From Pandoraea communis (GTDB lineage: Bacteria > Pseudomonadota > Gammaproteobacteria > Burkholderiales > Burkholderiaceae), in contig NZ_CABPSJ010000004.1 of NCBI RefSeq assembly GCF_902459745.1, positions 558,001 to 622,000 on the forward strand: 64,000 nt of DNA, in the 5' to 3' direction. The number at the start of each line of letters is the position of its first letter. The first letter of the stretch is position 1. Shown one piece after another: positions 29,433 to 39,125 of the stretch. The notes beneath the pieces were generated by a model. The model was not told the origin of the DNA and ran no database searches. It saw only the letters and a list, made by a program, of their open reading frames with translations. The position numbers and the translations under genes were made by a program.

Positions 29433-31579
29433 GCGATCACCGTCATACCGGCGATGTCTCGGGTGCACCGATAGCCGATAGCGGCGTGGTGCGACTGGCG
29501 CAAGGGTTCGCACGTCGGATGGCGCTGCTCGCACGAGGGCATGGTGCGGACGATGTGGCGTGCCGCTACGTCTGGCGTGCCGCGCTCGCGGTAAGTCTCG
29601 CCACGGCCGAAGGTCACGTCTGCGTGCCGCTCGATAATCTGCTCGACGCGCAGGCCAGCGGTGAGCTGTTCCCTGGCGACGCACCGGCCTTGTCCGTTTG
29701 GCGGGATGCGCTCTTCGCCAGCGGCTTGTGCGCCCGCGCCAGTCTCGCGCTGGCCCTGACGGACGACGCGCAGGCCGATGCCTTTCCGTTGCTGATCGAC
29801 GATCAGGATCGGCTCTATCTGGCGCGTTATTACGGTTATGAGGCGCGTCTGGCGGCGGCGCTCGGACGCAAGTTGTGGTCGACTGTCCGCACGCCGGTAA
29901 CGTCCGACGATCGCGCGCGTCTGCGGCGCTATTTCGGCGAGGGCGTGCTCGCTTCCCCCGACGGGCAACGCGAACCCAATTGGCAGATGGCGGCGGCAGC
30001 GCTTGCGCTGCAACGTTCGCTGGTGGTGCTTAGTGGCGGCCCCGGCACGGGCAAGACGACCACTGTGGTGGGCTTGCTCGCATGTTTGCTCGAGCGCGAC
30101 GCCAACCTGCGGGTGGCGCTCGCCGCGCCCACAGGCAAGGCGGCACAGCGTATGCAGGAGGCGTTGACGGTACGGCAGGACCTTCCTGAGACGGTGCGTC
30201 AGGCGCTGCCCGAAGCCGCAGTGACGCTGCACCGGCTGCTTGGCGTCTTGCCCGAGTCTGCGGAGCAGGTCGGTCGGCGCTTTCGCCACCACGCGGGCAA
30301 CCCGCTGCCCTACGACCTGATCGTCGTGGATGAGGCGTCGATGATCGATTTGTCGATGGCCACGCAATTGCTCGAAGCCGTGCCCGAAGGTGCGCGTCTG
30401 ATCCTGTTGGGGGACAAAGATCAATTGGCGGCAGTCGAGGCGGGGGCCGTATTCGGGGAGTTGAGTGCGCAACGGACATTTTCCCCGGACATGCGTTCGC
30501 GCTTGTTATCCGCGCTGGAATGGCCCGCTGAAGCGCCGCCCCGGTCGGGACCGCTGGCCGCCATCGCCATTGCGGATGGCAATCAAGGGGGGGGCGGAGG
30601 AAATGCGCACGTATCGCAGGGCCTGGAAGACACTGTTGTGTGGCTGGAGCGTACCTATCGCTTCGGGGCGCACTCCGCCATCGGCCGGCTGGCTACCGCG
30701 ATCAAGGCAGGCAAGGTGATCGAGGCGCGAAAGGAGTTCACTATCCCCGACGATGAGCGCGACGCGCGCTCGCATGCCGCCGCATCGCAGGCGCTTGGTA
30801 CGGAGGCGGAGGGTGACACGGAGGGGGCAGACCGGGTAATGCTTAGCGAGGACGGCGGCATTCAATTGTCGCCCGCCCACCTGAACGCGCTGGCCGACGG
30901 GTATTCGGCGTACCTCGATGCGCTGGCCGAAGCGGTGACGACGATCGGGCAACTCGGCGACCCTGCGGCGGTCACCACGGCCGATATCGCCATGGTCGCG
31001 CAGCCGGTCTTCGCAGCGTTCGGCCAGTTCCGCGTGTTGTGCGCGACACGCGGCGGGCGGCGCGGTGTCGAGTTTCTCGGCGCACAACTGACGGCGCTGC
31101 TGGCGCGTCGCGCCGGCGTGGCGCTCGGTACCGGCGGCGGCGCATGGTTTGCAGGACGCCCGGTGCTGGTCACGCAGAACGAGTATGCGCTGAACCTGTT
31201 CAACGGCGACATCGGCATCGCACTGCCTCTTGGTCCGTCCGGCACGCTGCGTGTGGCGTTCGCCACACCGGACGGCGGGTATCGCCTCTACTCGCCCGCC
31301 AGTCTGCCTGCGCACGAAACAGCGTTCGCCATGACGATTCACAAGTCGCAGGGTTCGGAGTTCGAGCGCGTGGCGATGGTGCTGCCGGAGCAGGCGAGCC
31401 GGGTATTGTCGCGCGAACTGGTCTACACGGGGGTGACACGGGCACGCCGTCAGGCGTGGCTGTATGCGCCTTGGCCGGTGATCGCGTCGGCCATCGCGCG
31501 GCCGACGCAGCGCGATGGCGGATTGACCGACCGGTTGCGGGAGGTGCTGGCTACGATGCCGGATTCGACGCCGAGATAG
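29429..31579 (+). CDS. recD: RecBCD exonuclease V alpha subunit
   Basis: A 716-residue 5'-3' SF1B helicase. Walker A LSGGPGTGKTTTVVGLL lies at about 198-214, motif II is IVVDEASMIDLSM, motif III LLGDKDQLAAVEAGAVFGEL, and the late motifs are TIHKSQGSEFERVAMVLPEQ and ELVYTGVTRARR. It is over 100 residues longer than E. coli RecD (608). The extra length comes from two low-complexity inserts after motif III: a Gly-rich loop near residues 385-395 coded across a run of eight G (30587-30594), and an acidic stretch near 445-475. It starts in the recB stop (ATGA). Its 3' end overlaps the opposite-strand CorC-family gene by 29 bp. Confidence 0.95.
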   Translation: MSDHRHTGDVSGAPIADSGVVRLAQGFARRMALLARGHGADDVACRYVWRAALAVSLATAEGHVCVPLDNLLDAQASGELFPGDAPALSVWRDALFASGLCARASLALALTDDAQADAFPLLIDDQDRLYLARYYGYEARLAAALGRKLWSTVRTPVTSDDRARLRRYFGEGVLASPDGQREPNWQMAAAALALQRSLVVLSGGPGTGKTTTVVGLLACLLERDANLRVALAAPTGKAAQRMQEALTVRQDLPETVRQALPEAAVTLHRLLGVLPESAEQVGRRFRHHAGNPLPYDLIVVDEASMIDLSMATQLLEAVPEGARLILLGDKDQLAAVEAGAVFGELSAQRTFSPDMRSRLLSALEWPAEAPPRSGPLAAIAIADGNQGGGGGNAHVSQGLEDTVVWLERTYRFGAHSAIGRLATAIKAGKVIEARKEFTIPDDERDARSHAAASQALGTEAEGDTEGADRVMLSEDGGIQLSPAHLNALADGYSAYLDALAEAVTTIGQLGDPAAVTTADIAMVAQPVFAAFGQFRVLCATRGGRRGVEFLGAQLTALLARRAGVALGTGGGAWFAGRPVLVTQNEYALNLFNGDIGIALPLGPSGTLRVAFATPDGGYRLYSPASLPAHETAFAMTIHKSQGSEFERVAMVLPEQASRVLSRELVYTGVTRARRQAWLYAPWPVIASAIARPTQRDGGLTDRLREVLATMPDSTPR
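30587..30594. repeat. G8 homopolymer inside recD
   Basis: Eight consecutive G code for Gly residues in a family-variable loop of RecD. Slippage by one base would truncate RecD before its C-terminal motor motifs. Confidence 0.9.
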
Positions 31580-32888
31580 CCGTCTCGGACGTCGAGCCCA
31601 AACGTGTGACGAGTAACTGATCGATCTTGTAGTTGTCGATGTCGACCACTTCGAACTTGTAGCCCGCGGCTTCCGTCGCTTCGGATTTTTTCGGAATGCG
31701 CTTGAGCTGATAGATCATGAACCCGGCGATGGTTTCAAACTCGCCTTCGCCGGGGAGTTCGTCGATGTCGAGGGCTTTTTTCACGTCTTCGACCGACGTC
31801 ACACCGTCGACGAGCCACGAGTGGTCGTCGCGCTGCACGATCTGATCTTCGTCGGCGGGGTGAATGACGTCGCCCATGAGGGCACCGACGATGTCGTTGA
31901 GTGTCACCACGCCAACGACCAGACCGTATTCGTTGATGATGACGGCAAAGCCTTCGCGGGTTTCCTTGAAGCGCGCCAGCGCTTCGGACAGATTGAGCGT
32001 GTCGGGAATGACCAGCAGCTTCTTCGCGTAGAGGCGATCCAGATTGCGGATCACGCTCGACAGGTCTTCGCTGGCAATGCGCTGGAGTAGATCCTTCGAG
32101 TCGACGTAGCCCAGCACGTTGTCGATCTCGTCGCGGCACACGAGATATTTCGAGTGCGGGCTTTCGATCATCTTCTGGCGAATGCTGCGCTCTTCTTCCG
32201 CGATGGTGAAGTACACCACGTCGTCGCGAAACGTCATGACCGAGCCGACCGTGCGCGATTCCAGCTCGAACACGTTTTCAATCAGATGAAGTTCCTGTTT
32301 GCGGACCACACCGGCCTGCGCACCGGCACCGACCATGGCGGCAATGTCTTCCGAGGTGATGTTCTCGATGGCGTGCGTGGGCAACTTGAAGAGACGCAGG
32401 AATAGGTTCGCCACCCCGTTGAACAGATAGACGAGCGGGCGCAGGAGCTTCAGGCAAAGCAGCATCGGATCGATGATGCCCGTGGCGACACGCTCGGGAT
32501 TCACCATTGCGAGGCGCTTGGGAATCAGATCGGCGAACTGGATGAAGGCGATCGTGATGAACAGGAACGAGCCGATGCCTGCGAGGCGCAAGGCGAGCGC
32601 CTGATCGATAAACGTCGAGAGCCACCCGAACAGGTAACTGGTCAGGAAGCTCTCGCCGAGCACCCCGCCAAGCACGGCGACCGCATTGACGCCGATCTGC
32701 ACGACGGTGAAGAAGCTGCCGGGCTGCTCCTTGAGCGCGAGCACTTTGCCGGCCTGCAGATCGCCCTTTTCCACGAGCACTTGCAGCTTGGTGCGCTTGG
32801 CGGCAGTCAGAGAGATTTCGGCGGCGGAAAAGAAAGCGCTCACCAGAACCAGCAAGAAGATACTGAAAAGAAAACCGTAACCACTCAT
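31551..32888 (-). CDS. CNNM/CorC-family membrane protein with CBS pair, YtfL-like
   Basis: A 445-residue protein of the HlyC/CorC (UPF0053) family. The N-terminal DUF21 membrane domain covers about residues 1-200, with FSAAEISLTAAKRTKLQVLV typical and three or four helices. Then comes a CBS pair: RTVGSVMTFRDDVVYFTIAE, and the second near TLNLSEALARFKETREGFAVIINEYGLVVG. A C-terminal CorC_HlyC domain (SWLVDGVTSVEDVKKALDID, GYKFEVVDIDNYKIDQLLV) completes it. Family members take part in magnesium or other cation export or in membrane homeostasis; older hemolysin labels are not informative. A ribosome site AGGGA lies seven bases before the ATG. It is the convergent neighbour of recD and overlaps it. 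Confidence 0.9.
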   Translation of the reverse strand: MSGYGFLFSIFLLVLVSAFFSAAEISLTAAKRTKLQVLVEKGDLQAGKVLALKEQPGSFFTVVQIGVNAVAVLGGVLGESFLTSYLFGWLSTFIDQALALRLAGIGSFLFITIAFIQFADLIPKRLAMVNPERVATGIIDPMLLCLKLLRPLVYLFNGVANLFLRLFKLPTHAIENITSEDIAAMVGAGAQAGVVRKQELHLIENVFELESRTVGSVMTFRDDVVYFTIAEEERSIRQKMIESPHSKYLVCRDEIDNVLGYVDSKDLLQRIASEDLSSVIRNLDRLYAKKLLVIPDTLNLSEALARFKETREGFAVIINEYGLVVGVVTLNDIVGALMGDVIHPADEDQIVQRDDHSWLVDGVTSVEDVKKALDIDELPGEGEFETIAGFMIYQLKRIPKKSEATEAAGYKFEVVDIDNYKIDQLLVTRLGSTSETAISASNPAS

Positions 32889-33357
32889 ATTGTTATCCCT
32901 GTAAGTGCGAGAGCGGGTACATTGCCGCGACGCAGGCCGGACCCGTTTGCACGATGAAGGATCCGGTAGCAGGGAAACATTTCAAAACAAGGCCTGTGGG
33001 CCATCATTTTGAGATGCCTTCGGGCTGGAGCGCGGGAAACGCGTCCCCGGTCCGGCGCCAACGGCGAGTGAAATAAGCCGTGTGCCCCGTCTGGCGGGCC
33101 GCGTCAGCCGCGTCGGCTGTACCGCTGTCCGATAGCATGCCATAACTTCGGGGCAAGCCGACAGCGGATCCTGCCGGGGCGGGCGGGGACTCACTGCCGT
33201 TGTCTACGTCAGGGCGGTGCCTTACCCGAGCTGCGAGACCTCGTGTACAGAACCGACAATGGGCGTTCGCCCCCTCGGGCATCGTGAAAGCCGCATCGAC
33301 GCAGTGTCGGGGCCGTGGCAACAGGCCATGCTTCTCTTTCCTGAGGAACGTACGACG
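32889..33357. other. Intergenic region upstream of an orphan gene
   Basis: A 469-bp gap between divergent genes. At 32983-33011 there is a dyad centred on GGCC-TGTG-GGCC (32991-33002), flanked by CAAAA and TTTTG, which could be a hairpin or an operator. Promoters for the CorC-like gene (leftward) and the orphan gene (rightward) must lie here, but no sigma-70 pair is obvious. I saw no coding sequence that I would defend. Confidence 0.4.
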
Positions 33358-34440
33358 ATGAACGGTATACAGGCATCTCACTACCCGCCCGGCATGGGCA
33401 ATATTGCGGCACCGGCGCCTATCGCCCTCGATCCAGCGGCGGGACTTGCCAACCCTGAAGGTATTCCGCTGGTGAGGGTTGCCAACGCCCGCGTTGGCAG
33501 TTTGATACATCCTTCGGTGATTCGTGACCCGCAAGTCGTGCCGATGCGACAACACTTGGACAAGCAATTCGTCAACGATTTCCTCGGCACGTCGCCGGAA
33601 ACATCCTTCGGCCCGTACCTGCCGGGGCATGTCGACGCGGATAGCGTCAATGTGCTGCTGGCACCCTTGGCTGCCCCCACGAGCGGCGCAGGGCGAGGCG
33701 GGCAACCGGTGCTGAGCGCGTCCGCCGTGGAAACCCTTCATGTTTGCGCCAGTGCGGAAAACGTCAATCCGCGAATCGTGTCAGTCGACAGCAGCAGTCA
33801 TCCGGTCCGTATGCCCTACGGTCGCAGCGAGCGTGCGCAGATTTGCCGGGGCATCGTGTGCGGATCGTTACTCGGTACGGGCGGGCGCAACGGCACGGTG
33901 CCGTTCGACAGTGGCCGTGACGACGTGACGACCATCGTCGCGGATACCGCGCGGCGGTGGACGGGCCACCCGGCGCTGGCTGGCAAGAAAGAGTGGTCGA
34001 GAGCGTGTGACGAACTGGAGTCGCCCGCGACGTTCATCGAGAAGGTGTGCGACCGTCTGCATCAGGGGTCTCGTGTTCTGCCCACGCGTGCGAGCACGGA
34101 ATGGATGCTTCGCGTGGGATACGCCGACGGCCTGCCGATGCATCAGGCAATGGTGCGATCCGATTTGCCGCCCGCCGTCGCGTTAGGGTCGGACGACTGG
34201 GTCAAGCTTACCCTCGGCATCGAGCAACTCGGCGAGCGTCACTGGGAGATGCGCCACTCGGAAGTGATGGACGCGGCGGCGCTGCCCGCATCGAACACGA
34301 AGTCCTTTACGGCACTAGCAACGTCGATGTCGTCGAAGCCGCCGCACATTGCGACACAGCGGCTGCGCAATCAACTCACCTTGCGCGGTTTGCCCACGGC
34401 GCCGGCCGAGGGCACCACCGATGCGTCGGCACAGCGGTAA
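33358..34440 (+). CDS. Orphan protein of unknown function (360 aa)
   Basis: I do not recognise this protein. The ATG at 33358 is preceded by GAGGAA nine bases upstream, and codon positions look typical for the chromosome, so it is very likely a real gene. It has no signal peptide and no membrane helix. The N-terminal 80 residues are rich in Pro, Ala, Gly and Asn (GIQASHYPPGMGNIAAPAPI). The middle has a short Cys pair (ICRGIVCGSLLGTGG). The C-terminal half is more globular (ATFIEKVCDRLHQGSRVL, WVKLTLGIEQLGERHWEMRH). The soluble, disordered N-terminus and lack of partner genes recall proteins exported by specialised secretion systems, but this is speculation. It is a monocistronic unit; the terminator downstream belongs to thiC. 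Confidence 0.75.
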   Translation: MNGIQASHYPPGMGNIAAPAPIALDPAAGLANPEGIPLVRVANARVGSLIHPSVIRDPQVVPMRQHLDKQFVNDFLGTSPETSFGPYLPGHVDADSVNVLLAPLAAPTSGAGRGGQPVLSASAVETLHVCASAENVNPRIVSVDSSSHPVRMPYGRSERAQICRGIVCGSLLGTGGRNGTVPFDSGRDDVTTIVADTARRWTGHPALAGKKEWSRACDELESPATFIEKVCDRLHQGSRVLPTRASTEWMLRVGYADGLPMHQAMVRSDLPPAVALGSDDWVKLTLGIEQLGERHWEMRHSEVMDAAALPASNTKSFTALATSMSSKPPHIATQRLRNQLTLRGLPTAPAEGTTDASAQR

Positions 34441-34484
34441 GCGCAGCCGGCCGGGCAAACGCCCGATCGTCAGGCGTCATTCGT

Positions 34485-34516
34485 AAAAAAACGCGCCCGG
34501 TGTTACCCGGGCGCGT
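34485..34516 (-). terminator. Rho-independent terminator of thiC
   Basis: A perfect 10-bp stem (ACGCGCCCGG 34491-34500 and CCGGGCGCGT 34507-34516) with a 6-nt loop. On the minus strand it is followed by a run of seven T (34485-34491, sharing one base with the stem). It lies about 80 bp after the thiC stop and is oriented for thiC. It may also slow transcripts arriving from the orphan gene. Confidence 0.88.
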
Positions 34517-34592
34517 TGGCATTTCGCATTGATGATCGGCTCAGGCGCGGCACAAACGAGTCATCGGACACACCGAGCGCAGAGGCGTCGCG

Positions 34593-36593
<2,001 letters not shown>

Positions 36594-36680
36594 CTACGCT
36601 CCCTGCGCTGGCATTATCCAGATCAGGTTCTAAGGGTATTTCTCACCCACAACTCACGTTGCAGGACCCCTGCGCTAGCT
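36594..36680 (-). ncRNA. TPP riboswitch (THI element) upstream of thiC
   Basis: Reading the minus strand, the conserved THI core is present: GGGTGAGAAATACCC, then GAACCTGATCTGGATAATG, then CCAGCGCAGGGA, with the 5' partner GCGCAGGGGTCC about 45 bases earlier closing the helix. It ends about 85 bp before the thiC ATG. In Gram-negative bacteria this aptamer usually blocks ribosome binding when TPP is bound; no separate terminator hairpin with a T-run is seen between it and thiC, consistent with translational control. Confidence 0.95.
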
Positions 36681-36806
36681 TTGCGGCAACGATACACCGA
36701 CATGCCGGGCAAACACAAGCGCGGTGTGTCCCGAAAAGCGTGAACCACCGATGGTGCAATGCGACATGAGAATTGCCGACACCCACCGTGGGGTGCGCTG
36801 CCTGCG

Positions 36807-38363
36807 TCAGGTGAGGGCGGGTGTCTTGTCGTCTTCGTCGAACGCGCGTGCGAGCCGTTGGGCGACATCCCCGGCCAGGGCTTCGGGCACGTTGGTAAAG
36901 CTCATCACGAGCGCGGGCGGCAACTGGCGGGTGAGGCTGAAGAACGACAGCGCGCCCGGTGCAATGCCGTGCCGGAACGCGGTGCGGCACAGGGCGCGAT
37001 CATGGCGGTGCGGCGCCAGCCAGCCGAGCAGATGCATGCCGCCGGCTTGCTGCGCGAGTTCGATGCGTCCCGGCAGGTGTTCACGCAGCGCCTGCGCGAG
37101 CGCGGCACGGCGTTCTCCGTAGAGCTGGCGCATGCGCTTGATGTGGCGGCTGAAATGTCCTTGTGTGATGAAGTCGGTGACGGTGGCCTGTTCGATCCAT
37201 CCCTGCGCTGGGGACGAGAGCGACGCGCTGGCGATGAACGCGTCGCACAGCGCGGGCGGCACGACCAGATAGCCCAGGCGCAAGCCGGGAAACAGCACTT
37301 TGCTGAACGACCCGGCGTAGAGCACGCGCTCCCCGCCGTCCAGACTCTTGAGCGCCGGCAACGGTGCGCCGGTGTAGCGGAATTCGCTGTCGTAGTCGTC
37401 CTCGACGATCCAGGCGTCATGCGCCTGAGCCCACGCCAGCAGCGCGAGGCGGCGCGCGAGCGGCAGCGTGACCGATAAGGGTGACTGATGCGAGGGCGTG
37501 ACGACCGCGAGCCGGGCGTCGGGGGCGGCCCGCTCGCCCGCAGCGACGTCGAGTCCGTCATGATCGACGGCCACCGGCACCAGCGCGGCGCGGCTCATTC
37601 GAAGCGCCTCCTGCGCGCGGAAATAGCCCGGATCTTCACACCATACGGCATCGCCCGGACGCAGTAGCACGCGTGCGATCGATGCGAGGGCACCCTGATA
37701 GCCGGCGGTGACGATGATCTGACCAGGTTCGCAATGAATGCCCCGTGCGATCGCCAGATAACCGGCAATGGCCTCGCGCAGCGGTGCCCAGCCGATGGCG
37801 CTCTGATAGTGCAGCCCTTCGGGGGAAAGATGTCGTGCATGACGCGCCGCGAGCCGGGCCCACAATTTGCGCGGGAATTCGTCGAGGGCAGGCAGGCCGT
37901 TCTGCAACGGCAACGGCATACCGAAGGCGTTTAGCGCAATGCTGCTGGGGTTCTCTGGCTGCGCGTGGCCGGGCAACGTTGGCGAGTCGGACTTTTCGCC
38001 GGTGGCCGCTTCGGGACGGTGCGACCGGGTGGCGTTGGCTTGCGGCGGTATGGCTTTCGCCGCGGCACCGAGACGCGTGCCATCCAACTGCGGGTTGACG
38101 CGGCTGCCTGCGGCGCCGCGCCCCACGACGAAGCCCTCCGCGACCAGCCGTTCATACGCGGCTTCGACCGTTCCGCGTGCCACGCCGAGTTCACTCGCGA
38201 GCGCCCGCGTCGAGGGCAGCCGGCTCGATGGCGCGAGCTTGCCCGAGAGAATGCCGTCGCGGATGCGCTCGTAAAGCGCGCGGTAGGTGGGAACGCCGGC
38301 GGCCTGCGCGGCATCGGCCAGATGCAGGGCCGCGAGTGCGGCAGGGCTGGATTTTTCGGACAT
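36807..38363 (-). CDS. MocR/PdxR-type regulator (GntR HTH fused to aminotransferase fold)
   Basis: A 518-residue fusion. The N-terminal GntR winged helix (about residues 25-95) has YRALYERIRDGILSGKLAP, LPSTRALASELGVARGTVEA and YERLVAEGFVVGRGAAGSRV. A linker of about 75 residues is followed by a class I aminotransferase-like domain. That domain has IIVTAGYQGALASIARVLL, WCEDPGYFRAQEALRMSR, WIVEDDYDSEFRYTG and LYAGSFSKVLFPGLRLGYLV, which holds the PLP-binding Lys of SFSK. Proteins of this kind use PLP to control neighbouring metabolic genes, most often the divergent one. Here that is the AhpD-like gene 236 bp away, so it is the likely target. The 3' end lies between this gene and the thiC leader. 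Confidence 0.93.
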   Translation of the reverse strand: MSEKSSPAALAALHLADAAQAAGVPTYRALYERIRDGILSGKLAPSSRLPSTRALASELGVARGTVEAAYERLVAEGFVVGRGAAGSRVNPQLDGTRLGAAAKAIPPQANATRSHRPEAATGEKSDSPTLPGHAQPENPSSIALNAFGMPLPLQNGLPALDEFPRKLWARLAARHARHLSPEGLHYQSAIGWAPLREAIAGYLAIARGIHCEPGQIIVTAGYQGALASIARVLLRPGDAVWCEDPGYFRAQEALRMSRAALVPVAVDHDGLDVAAGERAAPDARLAVVTPSHQSPLSVTLPLARRLALLAWAQAHDAWIVEDDYDSEFRYTGAPLPALKSLDGGERVLYAGSFSKVLFPGLRLGYLVVPPALCDAFIASASLSSPAQGWIEQATVTDFITQGHFSRHIKRMRQLYGERRAALAQALREHLPGRIELAQQAGGMHLLGWLAPHRHDRALCRTAFRHGIAPGALSFFSLTRQLPPALVMSFTNVPEALAGDVAQRLARAFDEDDKTPALT

Positions 38364-38456
38364 CGCGCAATGCCTCGCGTGGCTTGGGGGCTGGGTAGGG
38401 GCTCGATGGATAAGCCCTCCGCGCTTTGTCGGCGCCGGTTTCCGGTCGGGCTTATC

Positions 38457-38484
38457 TTGGCCTACCGATTCTATTAGGTTTTGG
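38457..38484. promoter_or_regulatory. Operator-like repeats between MocR and AhpD-like genes
   Basis: Within the divergent gap (38364-38599), TTGG occurs at 38457-38460 and 38481-38484, framing the inverted pair CCTA (38461-38464) and TAGG (38475-38478). MocR regulators usually bind short repeats in such gaps. This is the only repeated motif I found there, so it is a candidate operator. Confidence 0.35.
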
Positions 38485-38599
38485 CTCTTCTGGATGAGAC
38501 AAGGCGTGCGTATCGTTTGGGGTGTGAATGCATCGTATGCGTGACGACGACATACACCTGTTACCTCGGCATTATCTGACCTGAAGGGAGAATCGACTT

Positions 38600-39055
38600 A
38601 TGCAACGCCTGAACTTCATCAACGCGGCGCCGCGCCCGTACGAACATCTGGGCACGTTGAGCCACTATTTCCATGACTGCGGCTTACCGGACGGGCTGGT
38701 CGAACTGGTCTGGCTCCGCGCGTCGCAACTCAATGGCTGCGCGTTCTGCATCGACATGCACGTGGCCGACGCCCTGAAAATCGGCATCGACCCGCGTCGC
38801 TTGCATTTGCTCGTCGCCTGGCGCGAGACCGAGTTGTATTCGCCGGCCGAGCGTGCCGCGCTGGCCTGGACGGAAGCCGTCACCAACGTCCAGGATGGAC
38901 ACGTGCCGGACGATGTTTTCGACGAGTTGCGCGCCCACTACGACAACAAGCAGATCGCCGATCTGACGTTCGCCGTCGCCACGATCAACGCGTGGAACCG
39001 GGTGGCGATTTCGTTCCGGTCGGCGCTGCCGAAAACCCCGCAGGGCGTGCGCTGA
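38600..39055 (+). CDS. Carboxymuconolactone decarboxylase/AhpD-family protein
   Basis: A 151-residue alkylhydroperoxidase-like protein. The catalytic helix contains WLRASQLNGCAFCIDMHVAD, with the C-x-x-C-x3-H centre used by AhpD for thiol-dependent peroxide reduction. WRETELYSPAERAALAWTEA is the second conserved segment. A strong AAGGGAGA site lies before the ATG. The gene is divergent from a MocR regulator, a pairing often seen for this family. It is most likely a peroxidase or a redox-linked enzyme; a true carboxymuconolactone decarboxylase role is unlikely because of the CxxC pair. Confidence 0.92.
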   Translation: MQRLNFINAAPRPYEHLGTLSHYFHDCGLPDGLVELVWLRASQLNGCAFCIDMHVADALKIGIDPRRLHLLVAWRETELYSPAERAALAWTEAVTNVQDGHVPDDVFDELRAHYDNKQIADLTFAVATINAWNRVAISFRSALPKTPQGVR

Positions 39056-39064
39056 GGCTGCATG

Positions 39065-39103
39065 ACGGCGCGATTCTTGACGCGATGCGAAGCGAAGCGC
39101 CGT
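39065..39103. terminator. Possible hairpin terminator between convergent genes
   Basis: ACGGCGC (39065-39071) and GCGCCGT (39097-39103) can pair across 25 bases in the 70-bp gap between the AhpD-like gene and the unknown gene at 39126. There is no T-tract, so it is weak as an intrinsic terminator. Confidence 0.35.
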
Positions 39104-39125
39104 CTGACGCCAACCGACGCCAACG

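Noticed and set aside
22174-31579. recCBD region as an AddAB or phage-defence helicase cluster
   Set aside because: Three subunits with full RecC, RecB and RecD signatures and coupled translation make this standard RecBCD.
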